Below are positions 25,987-34,556 of a DNA stretch of 50,804 nucleotides, piece after piece; the first letter of the stretch is position 1, and every line of letters starts with the position of its first letter. Source of the stretch: Candidatus Woesebacteria bacterium GW2011_GWB1_33_38 (GTDB lineage: Bacteria > Patescibacteriota > Microgenomatia > UBA8517); contig LBPF01000005.1 of assembly GCA_000990005.1 (NCBI GenBank), positions 1 to 50,804 of the forward strand, in the 5' to 3' direction. Both the position numbers and the translations under genes were made by a program. The notes beneath the pieces are model-generated. The model was given only the letters and a program-made list of their open reading frames with translations. It had not been told where the DNA came from and searched no databases.

Positions 25987-27351
25987 TTATATTTTTTCTT
26001 TACCACCCAGAGACTCAATTGTTGTCACTAATTCTTTTATTTTTTCCTCCAAAAGTTTGTCATTATCAGCTTCAACATTCAATCGCAGTAAAGGTTCAGT
26101 GTTTGAAGGTCGAACATTAAACCACCAATCACTAAACCACACACTTACACCATCAAGCCAATCAACAGATTTAGAAATTTCTCTATATTTTTCTTCAATT
26201 TTTTTCATAACATCCTGTTTATCTTCTACTATAAAATTAATTTCACCCGAATCACGATATTTATTATATTCATTATACAATTCTGATAATTTCTTATTCT
26301 TGATAGACATAAGCTCACTAACCAATAACGCGGCTATTATTGCTGAGTCAGCAAAAAAATTTTCTTTAAAAAAGTAATGTCCAGAATGCTCACCGCAGAA
26401 ATCGGCATCATTTTCTCTCATCGCAGTTTTAATAAGTGTATAGCCTACTCGAACACGAACAGGTTTGCCACCATTTTTTTGTACTATTTCTGGTACCACA
26501 CGTCCAACGATGGCGTTGTATAAAATTGTTGCCCCTGGATGGTTTTTTAAAATATTTTCTGCAATAATTGCAGTCATTATCGTTCCAGATAAAGTTCTAC
26601 CTTTTTCATCAATCATAAAAACCCTGTCAGCGTCTCCGTCAAAAATCAAACCAAAATCAGCTTTTATTTCCTTTACTTTATTTGTACAATCTAATCGATT
26701 TTTTTCTTCTATTGGACTGGGAACGTGATTAGGAAAAGTGCCATCTAGCTCATAAAATAATCTAGTTACCTTCCATGGTAATATTTCTTCTAATTTGGGT
26801 AAATAATAGCCAGCCATCCCATTGCCTGTATCTGAAACCACAATATACGATTTCATTTTGGATAAATCTATAAATTTTAATAAATGATCAATCCATCTCT
26901 GTAAAACATCTCTCTTTTCCAGAGTTCCCTTTTTATCTGAGTTAATCATTAAATTTTCATCAGACAAAGCTATTTCCCTAATTTTTAATATTTCATTCAC
27001 AGGGAGTGAACCCTTCTTTGCCATTTTAATACCGTTATATTCAGAAGGATTATGTGAAGCACTAATAGTAATTGAGAGATCTTCATCGTATACACCAGCA
27101 GCATAAAAAAGCATATCTGTCGAAAGGTAGCCCAAATCAAATACATCTACACCCGAGTTTATAAAAGTCTCCATAAACAATTGATGAAATTTAGGAGAGG
27201 TCACTCTCATATCATGTCCTATTTGGACTCTTTTAGGATTGAATAATTTTATTATTGCCTGAGCAATTCTCACTAAACCTTCTTCATCTAATTGCTTACC
27301 AGCTACTGCTCTAATATCGTAATCCCTAAAAATTGAAGGGTCAATTATCAT
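25987..27351 (-). CDS. manB: Phosphomannomutase/phosphoglucomutase
   Basis: This alpha-D-phosphohexomutase moves phosphate between C6 and C1 of mannose or glucose. The 454-aa protein has the phosphoserine loop TISASHNPSEYNGIKMAKKG (about 98), metal-binding DGDADRVF (about 235), sugar-recognition GEHSGHYFFKE (about 325) and phosphate-binding RPSNTEPLLRLNVEA near the C-terminus. Length is typical of AlgC/ManB-type enzymes. Coupled to the SIS isomerase by a 2-bp gap; together they connect fructose-6-P to sugar-1-phosphates for envelope glycans. The exact sugar preference cannot be read from sequence. Confidence 0.93.
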   Translation of the reverse strand: MIIDPSIFRDYDIRAVAGKQLDEEGLVRIAQAIIKLFNPKRVQIGHDMRVTSPKFHQLFMETFINSGVDVFDLGYLSTDMLFYAAGVYDEDLSITISASHNPSEYNGIKMAKKGSLPVNEILKIREIALSDENLMINSDKKGTLEKRDVLQRWIDHLLKFIDLSKMKSYIVVSDTGNGMAGYYLPKLEEILPWKVTRLFYELDGTFPNHVPSPIEEKNRLDCTNKVKEIKADFGLIFDGDADRVFMIDEKGRTLSGTIMTAIIAENILKNHPGATILYNAIVGRVVPEIVQKNGGKPVRVRVGYTLIKTAMRENDADFCGEHSGHYFFKENFFADSAIIAALLVSELMSIKNKKLSELYNEYNKYRDSGEINFIVEDKQDVMKKIEEKYREISKSVDWLDGVSVWFSDWWFNVRPSNTEPLLRLNVEADNDKLLEEKIKELVTTIESLGGKEKI

Positions 27352-27366
27352 AGATTTTAATGTTAC

Positions 27367-27912
27367 TTAGCTTAAACGTTTTAGTATAAATAAGTCAAGA
27401 GCTAGCTTTAAATCAACCTTACTCGTTTTTGACTTAACATCAATTTCTGCAAGTTCTGAAATTAATAATCCCACCCCTGGGGTGGGATTTGTTTGGTATC
27501 TTTTCTTAAGTTTCCAAGCAATCATGGCAAATATATATTCTACTGCGTTAGTTTTTAATAGCTCATGGAAACCTTTAATTGTCATATTATCCAAAAATTT
27601 CCACAGAAGAATCGGTAGTTCATACTTTTCTGTTTTATCAGGATTTAACATCTTTAATGCACTTGCAGGGTGAGAACCTGCTATGTAAACAACCAGAGTT
27701 CCTGGAAGTTTTTTGATTAGATTAAGTTCCTTCTTACCTATTAGTTTGTAATCCCTAATTATAATTAACTTTTCCGTACCAAAAAGTGACGGTGTGTCTT
27801 CAATTTTGTCATTAACTATCTCCCAACCTCTTTTTTTGGCTACTGTAATAAATTTAGTAAGCCTTGCGTAACTTTTCTCCGTATCTGTTCCATGTAAAAC
27901 TATTATTTTCAT
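27367..27912 (-). CDS. DNA polymerase III delta-subunit-like protein (HolA-like, short)
   Basis: Starting at MKIIVLHGTDTEKSYARL (the track begins five codons earlier), this 181-aa protein resembles the N-terminal and collar parts of HolA: a Rossmann-like start where a P-loop would lie, LFGTEKLIIIRDYKLI, and LVVYIAGSHPASALKM. Full HolA proteins are 320-340 aa, so this is a reduced clamp-loader delta as seen in streamlined genomes, or a HolA-like protein of different role. The stretch NPTPGVGL is encoded by a perfect palindrome (element B). It follows the metallopeptidase gene closely and lies 3 kb from ruvC and dnaE. Confidence 0.65.
   Translation of the reverse strand: MKIIVLHGTDTEKSYARLTKFITVAKKRGWEIVNDKIEDTPSLFGTEKLIIIRDYKLIGKKELNLIKKLPGTLVVYIAGSHPASALKMLNPDKTEKYELPILLWKFLDNMTIKGFHELLKTNAVEYIFAMIAWKLKKRYQTNPTPGVGLLISELAEIDVKSKTSKVDLKLALDLFILKRLS
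27467..27489 (-). repeat. Palindromic element B inside the holA-like gene
   Basis: Perfect 11-bp arms AATCCCACCCC and GGGGTGGGATT flank one base. It encodes PTPGVGL. The gatB copy at 34703-34725 is in the same frame and encodes PTPEVGL. Confidence 0.8.
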
Positions 27913-27930
27913 ACTTGTAAGGTTCAACCT

Positions 27931-28377
27931 TTAAAGGTTGTCTAATTTGACAATCATTTGTTTAAGTTTATCTTTAAAATTATTATGCCCTCTTCTCGTA
28001 TGTGGTGTTAATGCTCCTGAAAAATTTTTGGGGATGTGGGAAAGTTCATGCAAAAGTACTTCATCCTGTTTTCTTTTATCAAGTTTATCAAAATACTCTG
28101 AAATAACTTCAACGATGTAAGCAGGCTCTACATTTAAAGTTGTTTGCCAAAGTCTCGGCAAACCCCAAGTTCTAGCATAAGCTCTGGCCTTACTGCCATG
28201 TGATCTATAGAAAAATATTCTGCCATAACTAAGCCACTCCAAATCCAAATCTGTTATTAGCTTTTTAACTCTTGCTTGAATTTCAGAGTCAAGATCCCAC
28301 TTAACCCCGGAAGATCTCTGACCCCTCTTTAATTTGTTCATCAAATTTAATAGCAACAGTTTCACCCTTTGGGGCAA
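27931..28377 (-). CDS. Putative metallopeptidase (phage metallopeptidase-like, PF18894 type)
   Basis: The 148-aa frame has a zincin motif LLHELSHIPKNFSGALTPHTRRGHNNF: HELSH with a downstream PHxRRGH that resembles the putative phage metallopeptidase family. No signal peptide is present, so action is likely intracellular. The track start (MPQRV...) lies inside the upstream EF-like gene; MNKLKRGQRSS at 28341 is an alternative that shortens the overlap from 77 to 41 bp. The substrate is unknown; the family is often found on chromosomes without a prophage, as here. The end carries a small AACCTTTAAAGGTT palindrome. Confidence 0.7.
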   Translation of the reverse strand: MPQRVKLLLLNLMNKLKRGQRSSGVKWDLDSEIQARVKKLITDLDLEWLSYGRIFFYRSHGSKARAYARTWGLPRLWQTTLNVEPAYIVEVISEYFDKLDKRKQDEVLLHELSHIPKNFSGALTPHTRRGHNNFKDKLKQMIVKLDNL

Positions 28378-28546
28378 AACTTACTTTTTTAAAACCAATT
28401 TGAATATACTCTATTTTTGGTTGAATTGAATCTTTAAGCCTGTCCATGACACGAATACTATCATTGATTGAGAGATCAGAAATCAAGGTAACAATCGAAA
28501 CACCAGTTTTTTCATAATATTTTGAAACTGTACCTATTTTAAACAT
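28301..28546 (-). CDS. Translation elongation factor-like single-domain protein
   Basis: This 81-aa protein resembles domain II of EF-Tu-type factors: IGTVSKYYEKTGVSIVTLISDLSINDSIRV, then IEYIQIGFKKVSFAPKGETVAIKF. Stand-alone proteins of this kind, annotated as translation elongation factor-like, occur in archaea and small-genome bacteria; the role is not established. It lies between ruvC (8-bp overlap) and the metallopeptidase gene (overlapping), so it is translated as part of that run. Confidence 0.7.
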   Translation of the reverse strand: MFKIGTVSKYYEKTGVSIVTLISDLSINDSIRVMDRLKDSIQPKIEYIQIGFKKVSFAPKGETVAIKFDEQIKEGSEIFRG

Positions 28547-29057
28547 CTTTAGAAAATACTTTCATGGCGTGAGTCATAGCAATTGCAAGCGCGTCTGCAG
28601 CATTATCAAAGTGAGTTTTTTTCTTGTTTTCACTTTTAACTTTATTGCCCAAAATCTTTCTTACATGAGCTTGAACTTCTTTTTTCTTGGCTCTCCCTGA
28701 TCCTGTTATTAATTTCTTTATAGTTCCGGGGGCATATTCAGCTACAAAGATATTTAATTTTCTAGCAGCCAGGAGCATTACTCCTTGAGCTTGACCAACT
28801 GCAATTACTGTTTTGGCATTTGTGGCAAAGAATACTTTTTCAAAAACAAAAACATCAGGCTTAAACTTTTCAATAAGTTTTAAGGTTTTCTCAAAAATTA
28901 TTTCAAGTCTTTCTTCCTTTAGAAGTGATTTGTCTGTTTCAATTAATCCCCATTCAATAACCTCAAGGCCTTTGCCTGTAATTGCTGATACGTCAGTTAC
29001 GTTTATACAACCAAAACCTGTAGTGGCTGTCCCTGGATCAATACCTAGAATTTTCAT
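28539..29057 (-). CDS. ruvC: Holliday junction resolvase RuvC
   Basis: RuvC cleaves Holliday junctions in recombinational repair. I start at MKILGIDPG (29057) rather than the track's MISMKI. The 172-aa protein shows the catalytic acids in GIDPGTATTGFG (about 6), VFVFEKVFF (about 70) and HFDNAADALAIAMTHA (about 150), and the K-rich TGSGRAKKKEVQAHV region. RuvA and RuvB are not in the window. Downstream of rplS with a 24-bp gap and overlapping the EF-like gene. Length agrees with the family. Confidence 0.95.
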   Translation of the reverse strand: MKILGIDPGTATTGFGCINVTDVSAITGKGLEVIEWGLIETDKSLLKEERLEIIFEKTLKLIEKFKPDVFVFEKVFFATNAKTVIAVGQAQGVMLLAARKLNIFVAEYAPGTIKKLITGSGRAKKKEVQAHVRKILGNKVKSENKKKTHFDNAADALAIAMTHAMKVFSKDV

Positions 29058-29080
29058 ACTTATCAAGTATATATGAAGTC

Positions 29081-29497
29081 TTACTTTTTTGCTTTTGAAG
29101 TTTTGGTCTTTTTGACTTTTTTGGACGTTTTTACTTCTTTTTGTAATTTTGATTTTTCTCTAGCATTACTCCTCCAGTAAATTTTATCAATCTCCTTAGG
29201 TGCTTTGTTTCTGGTGTAGTAAAGTTTTGCTCTTTTTACTCCTTTTGTACCCTTTTTGATAACTTCAATCTTTTCAATTGTAGGAAGATCAACTGGAAAA
29301 ATTCTCTCAATTCCAATTGCAGCTTCACCAATTCTTCTAACTGTAAACATCTTACGGCCAGTTTCACCTTTAATAGCAAGTACCATACCATCAAAGAAAG
29401 CTACTCTAGTTTTGTCACCTTCTTTAATTCTTTGGAAAACTTTAATTCTGTCCCCAATTCCAAACTCAACTTCCTTGTGTTTAATTTTTAATGCCAT
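29081..29497 (-). CDS. rplS: 50S ribosomal protein L19
   Basis: L19 sits at the 30S-50S interface. The 138-aa protein matches the family through FGIGDRIKVFQRIKEGDKTRVAFFDGMVLAIKG, FTVRRIGEAAIGIERIFPVDLPTIEKIEVIKKG and RAKLYYTRN. A Lys/Thr/Ser-rich tail of about 25 residues (SKKVKKTKTSKAKK) extends it past the usual 115 aa. TATAAT lies 7 nt before the ATG, so it probably heads the transcript rplS-ruvC-EF-like-metallopeptidase-holA. Confidence 0.96.
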   Translation of the reverse strand: MALKIKHKEVEFGIGDRIKVFQRIKEGDKTRVAFFDGMVLAIKGETGRKMFTVRRIGEAAIGIERIFPVDLPTIEKIEVIKKGTKGVKRAKLYYTRNKAPKEIDKIYWRSNAREKSKLQKEVKTSKKVKKTKTSKAKK

Positions 29498-29510
29498 GAG
29501 AAGTATTATA

Positions 29511-29885
29511 CTATTTATTTTTGAGCCCGCCTAGTACCATTGGTAAACTTAGAAGCTGTCTTCTGATTGGATCAAGAATAAGACCCATTGATTCAAGCGT
29601 TACGGCACCTAATAAGTTACTATCACCTTTTTCTCCAAAAATAACTGGAGCATGGCCTTTTTCCTCGCCGTATGAATATAAAGCTCCACCCATTTTTCTA
29701 GTGATTAAATCTCCATTAGCAAGAGAAAACTCTTTTTCAGACATTGGTTTTATGCCAAGTTTTTTTAAAATTTCGGCATCAACCACAGAATAAACTGCCC
29801 CAGAATCAACCATGAAGTAGACACTCTCAAAAACATTAGGTTTTAGTGGATTTGCAATCTTTACTCTCAAATTTGTTATTCCCAT
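29511..29885 (-). CDS. Retropepsin-like aspartic protease family protein
   Basis: This 124-aa protein has the single catalytic motif MVDSGAVYSVVDAEILKKLG (D-S-G, about 27), the second hydrophobic-glycine motif NLLGAVTLESMGLILDP (about 92) and no signal peptide. It would function as a dimer in the cytoplasm like other bacterial one-domain retropepsin-like proteins (clan AA). Similar small genes occur widely without known substrates. A TATAAT lies 8 nt before the ATG. It lies between dnaE and rplS, with no retroelement context. Confidence 0.8.
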   Translation of the reverse strand: MGITNLRVKIANPLKPNVFESVYFMVDSGAVYSVVDAEILKKLGIKPMSEKEFSLANGDLITRKMGGALYSYGEEKGHAPVIFGEKGDSNLLGAVTLESMGLILDPIRRQLLSLPMVLGGLKNK

Positions 29886-29901
29886 ATGTATCTATTATAC
29901 A

Positions 29902-32900
29902 TCACTCTTTCAAAACAATTTCTACTTGTTTTTCAAAACTTTTACTCCAAGCAATTTTTTGTTTTGGGGTGACTTTTTTACTGGATTCCTCGAAAAACAA
30001 TACAATTTCATCTTCTCCTACATTCTCCTCAAATAGATTTTTAAGTTCCAAGAGTTTTTCTTTGGAAGTATTAGCAGGAATATTAATTAAATGATTATTT
30101 TCAACTTTATATTCCTCTAATTTTTCAGCTATGAATGATATCTCTTCTTCTCTTGATTCAACTTTGCCTATAATTAAAACTACTTTTCCGTCCGTTAGTA
30201 AATTTTTACAATCTTGATATAGTTTGGGGAATACTACCATATCAATAATTCCAGTTGTGTCTTCGGCTTTAACAAAGGCCATTTCAGCGTTACTCCTTTT
30301 TGTTGTAATTACTCTTACCTCTCTAATAACTGCCCCAATTTTAACCTCTTCCCCTTTTTGCTCAACTGGGTCTAATTCTGAAATTTTACAATTAATTTCA
30401 TTTTCAAGAGGATCTAGGAGTTCATTTAAAGGTTTTGCAGAGATAGAAAAACCCAAGAGATTTCTCTCAAAATTTTCTCTTTCTTCATCATCATAATCAT
30501 CAACTGAATTGTCAATAATAGAAGTATCAGATACAAAGGCAGAGATTTTTTCTTCATCCTCTACTGAAAATAATCCTGATTGGCCATTATTTTCTTTAGG
30601 TTTAGAAAGCTTACTTTTAATTACATCCATAGCAGATAAAAGAGCAGTTCTTTTGCCAAAACTATCCATTGCTCCAACTTTAATTAAACTCTCTAATACT
30701 TTTTTATTTACTTTTCTAGCATCAACCCTATTTATAAAATCAGAAAAAGATTTGAATACTCCTGCTTTTCTAGCTTCAAGAATTATTTCTATAGCAACAC
30801 TACCAACATTTTTGATTGCTGACAATCCAAATCTTATGTCTTTGCTGTCTATAATTGAAAAATCAACTCCACTTTCATTGATATCAGGAGGTAAAATATT
30901 AATATTCATTTTCCTACATTCATGCACAGCCTGACTTACCTTCTCACTATCATTACTTTCTGCCGAGAGTAGTGCATTCATGTATTCAACTGGATAATTT
31001 GCTTTCATATAGGCTGTGTAGTAAGCCACCATGCCATAGCTGGCTGCATGAGCTTTGTTAAATCCATAAGCCTGAAAAGGCTCAAAAAGTTTCCATAGTT
31101 CTTCAGCAAATTTTTCTGTTTGTCCATTTGTAATAATTCCCTTAACAAATTTATCTTTTTGGGCTGCCATTTCCTCAGGAATTTTCTTTCCCACCGCTTT
31201 TCTAAATTTATCAGCTTCTTCCCAGGTATAACCAGCTAAATCAAGCGCACAAAATAAAAGATCGTCTTGATAAACAATTAGTCCATATGATTTTTGTAAA
31301 AACTTTTCCATTCGAGGATCTAAATATTTAACCAACTTAGGATTGTTTTTTCGATTGATATATTCAGGTATAACAGCAATTGGACCAGGTCTATATAACG
31401 CTACCATGGCCATAATATCCTCAATTCTAGTTGGCTTTAGTTCTTTTAAAAACTTGGTCATACCTGAACCGTTTAATTGAAAGGTCCCCATAGTTTCACC
31501 ACGGGAAAGCATTTCGAATGTTTTGGCATCGTCTATTGGAATTTTATAAAGATTTATATCAATGCTACGCGTATCCTTAACAATTTTTATGGAATTACCT
31601 AAGATTGAAAGATTTCTAATCCCCAGAACATCAAATTTAATTAGACCGACATCTTCACAGGCATGCATTTCATATTGAGTAATAACCTTTTGACCCTTAG
31701 GTTCAAGCTGAATTGGCGCAAAGTCAGTAAGTTTAGTTGGAGCCACAACTACTCCTGCAGCATGAACTGAAAGGTGTCTAGCATTCCCTTCAACGGCTTT
31801 TGCAAGATCAATAATTATTTTAGTATCTGCATCATTTTCATAAAGTGCTTTTAAATCTGGAGTGTCACTAACTGCTCTTTCCATAGTCATCGGAAAACCC
31901 TGAGAGCCAAGAGGAATTAATTTTGCAATTTTGTCTCCTATTGCATACGGATATCCCAAAACTCTAGCAATGTCGCGGACAGCAGCTTTAGCCAGCATTC
32001 TTCCAAAAGTACAAACCTGAGCCGTTTTTTCTACACCATAAGTATCTGTTATATATTTAATAACATCCTCCCTCCTGTTATCTGAAATATCAAAATCAAT
32101 ATCAGGAGGTGATGGTCTGTAGGGATTTAAAAATCTTTCAAACGGTAAACCATAGGTTAATGGATTTACGGTTGTAATTCCTAAAACATATGAAACAAGA
32201 CTTCCTGCAGCGGAGCCTCTTGTGTTGGTAACAATTCCATTATCACTACACCAATTAACCATATCCATAACAATTAAAAAATAAGGAGCATAACCTTTGG
32301 CATTTATGATAGAAAGCTCATATTTAAGCCTCTCTTTTACTTCTACTGTTATTTTATCTATCTTTCTGGGTAATTTTTCCCAAGAAAGTTCTTCTATATA
32401 TTCTTTGTCAGTTTTCCCTTGGGGAAGATTAAATTTAGGAAAAAACCAGCTACCAATTGGAATCTCAAGTTCGCACTTGTCAGCAATTTTGACAGTATTT
32501 TCAATCGCGTCAGGTAAGTCCTTAAAAATATCAACCATTTCATCAGGACTTTTTACATAAAAATCGGGATTATCTATATAACGCAAGCGTTTTATGTCGG
32601 AGACGTTTTTACCGGTTGCGATACAAACTAAAGCATCCTGTGCTGGAGCATCTTCCTTTTTAATGTAATGGGCATCATTAGTTGCAACTAAGGCAATTCC
32701 CAGATCTCGGCTGAGTTTAACTGCACCTTCTTCATACTTTTTGCCCTCATCGGCCATTTTTTGTAAAACATTTCGAAGTTCTAAATTGGGAATATCAGTT
32801 AAAATCTTTTCATATCCATGTCTTTGGATTTCTATATAAAAGTCATCTTTAAAAGTATTTGCATACCACTGAGTTAACTTTCTGGCCTCCTCATAATTAC

Positions 32901-33333
32901 CATCAATTATAAACTGAGGTATCTCAGCAGCTGGACAACCAGAAGTACAAATAAGGCCATCTTTATGTTTTTCTAATATTTCTTTTGTAAATCTGGGTCG
33001 ATAATAAAAACCTTCCATGTGAGCAATTGAAGTTAATTGCATTAAATTTTTGTAGCCAGTGTAATTTTTGGCAAGTAAAGTTATATGAAAATTATCCTTT
33101 ACCTTTTCGGTCATATCGCGAGTTACATAACCTTCAAGACCAATAATTGGCTTAACTTCTTGTTTTTTACCTTCTTTAAAAAATTCAATAGCTCCATACA
33201 TTGCCCCATGATCTGTCATGGCAATTGCATCCATCCCATTTTCTTTAACAAAGGTCATCAATTTCTTTATCTTTGAAAGTCCATCAAGAAGTGAATATTC
33301 AGTGTGATTGTGAAGGTGAACAAATTTAGCCAT
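29902..33333 (-). CDS. dnaE: DNA polymerase III alpha subunit
   Basis: This is the replicative polymerase. The 1143-aa protein has the PHP domain (FVHLHNHTEYSLLDGLSKI, MTDHGAMYGAIEFF), palm with catalytic aspartates in PPDIDFDISDNRREDVI (about 410) and a third in the KFDVLGIRNL region, the fingers (LVSYVLGITTVNPL), the (HhH)2 region, and the C-terminal OB fold (GAVIREVRVITTKRSNAEMAFVKAEDTTG). It is the DnaE1 type, complete in length. It follows the MFS gene by 9 bp. TAAAAT 5 nt before the ATG suggests its own leaderless-like promoter. Confidence 0.97.
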   Translation of the reverse strand: MAKFVHLHNHTEYSLLDGLSKIKKLMTFVKENGMDAIAMTDHGAMYGAIEFFKEGKKQEVKPIIGLEGYVTRDMTEKVKDNFHITLLAKNYTGYKNLMQLTSIAHMEGFYYRPRFTKEILEKHKDGLICTSGCPAAEIPQFIIDGNYEEARKLTQWYANTFKDDFYIEIQRHGYEKILTDIPNLELRNVLQKMADEGKKYEEGAVKLSRDLGIALVATNDAHYIKKEDAPAQDALVCIATGKNVSDIKRLRYIDNPDFYVKSPDEMVDIFKDLPDAIENTVKIADKCELEIPIGSWFFPKFNLPQGKTDKEYIEELSWEKLPRKIDKITVEVKERLKYELSIINAKGYAPYFLIVMDMVNWCSDNGIVTNTRGSAAGSLVSYVLGITTVNPLTYGLPFERFLNPYRPSPPDIDFDISDNRREDVIKYITDTYGVEKTAQVCTFGRMLAKAAVRDIARVLGYPYAIGDKIAKLIPLGSQGFPMTMERAVSDTPDLKALYENDADTKIIIDLAKAVEGNARHLSVHAAGVVVAPTKLTDFAPIQLEPKGQKVITQYEMHACEDVGLIKFDVLGIRNLSILGNSIKIVKDTRSIDINLYKIPIDDAKTFEMLSRGETMGTFQLNGSGMTKFLKELKPTRIEDIMAMVALYRPGPIAVIPEYINRKNNPKLVKYLDPRMEKFLQKSYGLIVYQDDLLFCALDLAGYTWEEADKFRKAVGKKIPEEMAAQKDKFVKGIITNGQTEKFAEELWKLFEPFQAYGFNKAHAASYGMVAYYTAYMKANYPVEYMNALLSAESNDSEKVSQAVHECRKMNINILPPDINESGVDFSIIDSKDIRFGLSAIKNVGSVAIEIILEARKAGVFKSFSDFINRVDARKVNKKVLESLIKVGAMDSFGKRTALLSAMDVIKSKLSKPKENNGQSGLFSVEDEEKISAFVSDTSIIDNSVDDYDDEERENFERNLLGFSISAKPLNELLDPLENEINCKISELDPVEQKGEEVKIGAVIREVRVITTKRSNAEMAFVKAEDTTGIIDMVVFPKLYQDCKNLLTDGKVVLIIGKVESREEEISFIAEKLEEYKVENNHLINIPANTSKEKLLELKNLFEENVGEDEIVLFFEESSKKVTPKQKIAWSKSFEKQVEIVLKE

Positions 33334-33341
33334 TTAATATT

Positions 33342-34556
33342 TTAATTAAAATTCTCCTCAATTAATTTTTGACCGTTTTTTAGTGAATACATTAAAATTA
33401 GGATAACACCAAGTGAAAGAATTGTTAAGAGGGTTTTGACACCAAAAAACTCGGAGATTACACCTGAAAACATAACTGGAAAAATTGTGGCAATTGTAAT
33501 TAAAAACCACAAATTTCCAAAAACTCTACCGCGTAACCATTCTGGCGTATTTTCTTGCAAAAAAGTAAGTGTGGGAATGTTTACACCAACAAATCCAATT
33601 CCAACCAATACAACAAGAATTGGAGTTGAGGCTAATTTCCCAAATACTAATCCTAGAACTGACAAGCCTAAAATTGCTAAGGATAAATCAATAATTTTTT
33701 TCTTTCTCCAGCCGATTTTTAATAATTTGGAAAGGAATAATGAACCAATTACTGCACCAATCCCCGCAGGAACTACCACCAGAAGTCCCACATAACTTGT
33801 TGATACATTTAAAATCTCACTGGCAATACTGGGAAGGTTTGCAGTTATTATGGCTAAACCAACTTGAATAGAAAACAGTAGAACAATTGGATAAAGAATA
33901 GTTTTTTTATTTTTGATAAATTTATATCCATCTATCAAGTGATCAAAAAAGATTTTTATCAGATCCTCCCAATTTTGCGGAAGTTCTTTCTTTGGTTGCA
34001 TTTTAGGAAGCAGATAAACAGCTAAAAACGCAATAAAAAGTAAGCTTGATGCTAAAATTAAACTTCCTTCAAAGCCTATCAGCTTCTCAATTATTCCTGC
34101 AAAACCAAAACCAATAACCAGTGCTAGTTGCTGAGTCAAAAAGAAAAGACTGTTGGCTTTAGTTAGTTTTTCCTTGGAAACAAGTGAAGGTAAACTTGCA
34201 TTTTCTGCAGGAACATAAAATTGATTTAAAAATGAATAGGCAAGTACAACAGCAAAAAGTAAAAATACAGAATAATTATGACCAAAAATGTATAAAAATA
34301 TAACCACGGCTTGTAAAAAATTTGTAATTATTAAAGTTTTCCTGCGACTTACCAAGTCAACCACTCCTGCCCCAATTGGACCAAAGAATATAGCAGGGAG
34401 AGCATAACTAACCCAAAGGAGTGAAGTTGCAATCGATGAACCTGTTGCATTAAAAAGTTTAGCCAAAAGAAGAAAATTCATCATATTTACAGTAACTTGT
34501 GACAAAATTTGTGAAACCCACAAACGGTAAAAATTAATTCCCATGTAGTTTTCCAA
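33342..34556 (-). CDS. MFS transporter
   Basis: This 404-aa protein has about 12 transmembrane helices and the loop-2/3 signature GAGVVDLVSRRKTLIITNFLQ of the major facilitator superfamily. Cytosolic central loop around NWEDLIKIFFDHLIDGYKFIKNKKTI. It looks like the MFS_3/enterobactin-exporter-like group (AENASLPSLVSKEKLTKANSLFFLTQQLALVIG). Substrate is not predictable; efflux of small molecules is the usual guess. It overlaps the end of gatB by 23 bp, and may be read from the gat transcript. Confidence 0.88.
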   Translation of the reverse strand: MENYMGINFYRLWVSQILSQVTVNMMNFLLLAKLFNATGSSIATSLLWVSYALPAIFFGPIGAGVVDLVSRRKTLIITNFLQAVVIFLYIFGHNYSVFLLFAVVLAYSFLNQFYVPAENASLPSLVSKEKLTKANSLFFLTQQLALVIGFGFAGIIEKLIGFEGSLILASSLLFIAFLAVYLLPKMQPKKELPQNWEDLIKIFFDHLIDGYKFIKNKKTILYPIVLLFSIQVGLAIITANLPSIASEILNVSTSYVGLLVVVPAGIGAVIGSLFLSKLLKIGWRKKKIIDLSLAILGLSVLGLVFGKLASTPILVVLVGIGFVGVNIPTLTFLQENTPEWLRGRVFGNLWFLITIATIFPVMFSGVISEFFGVKTLLTILSLGVILILMYSLKNGQKLIEENFN

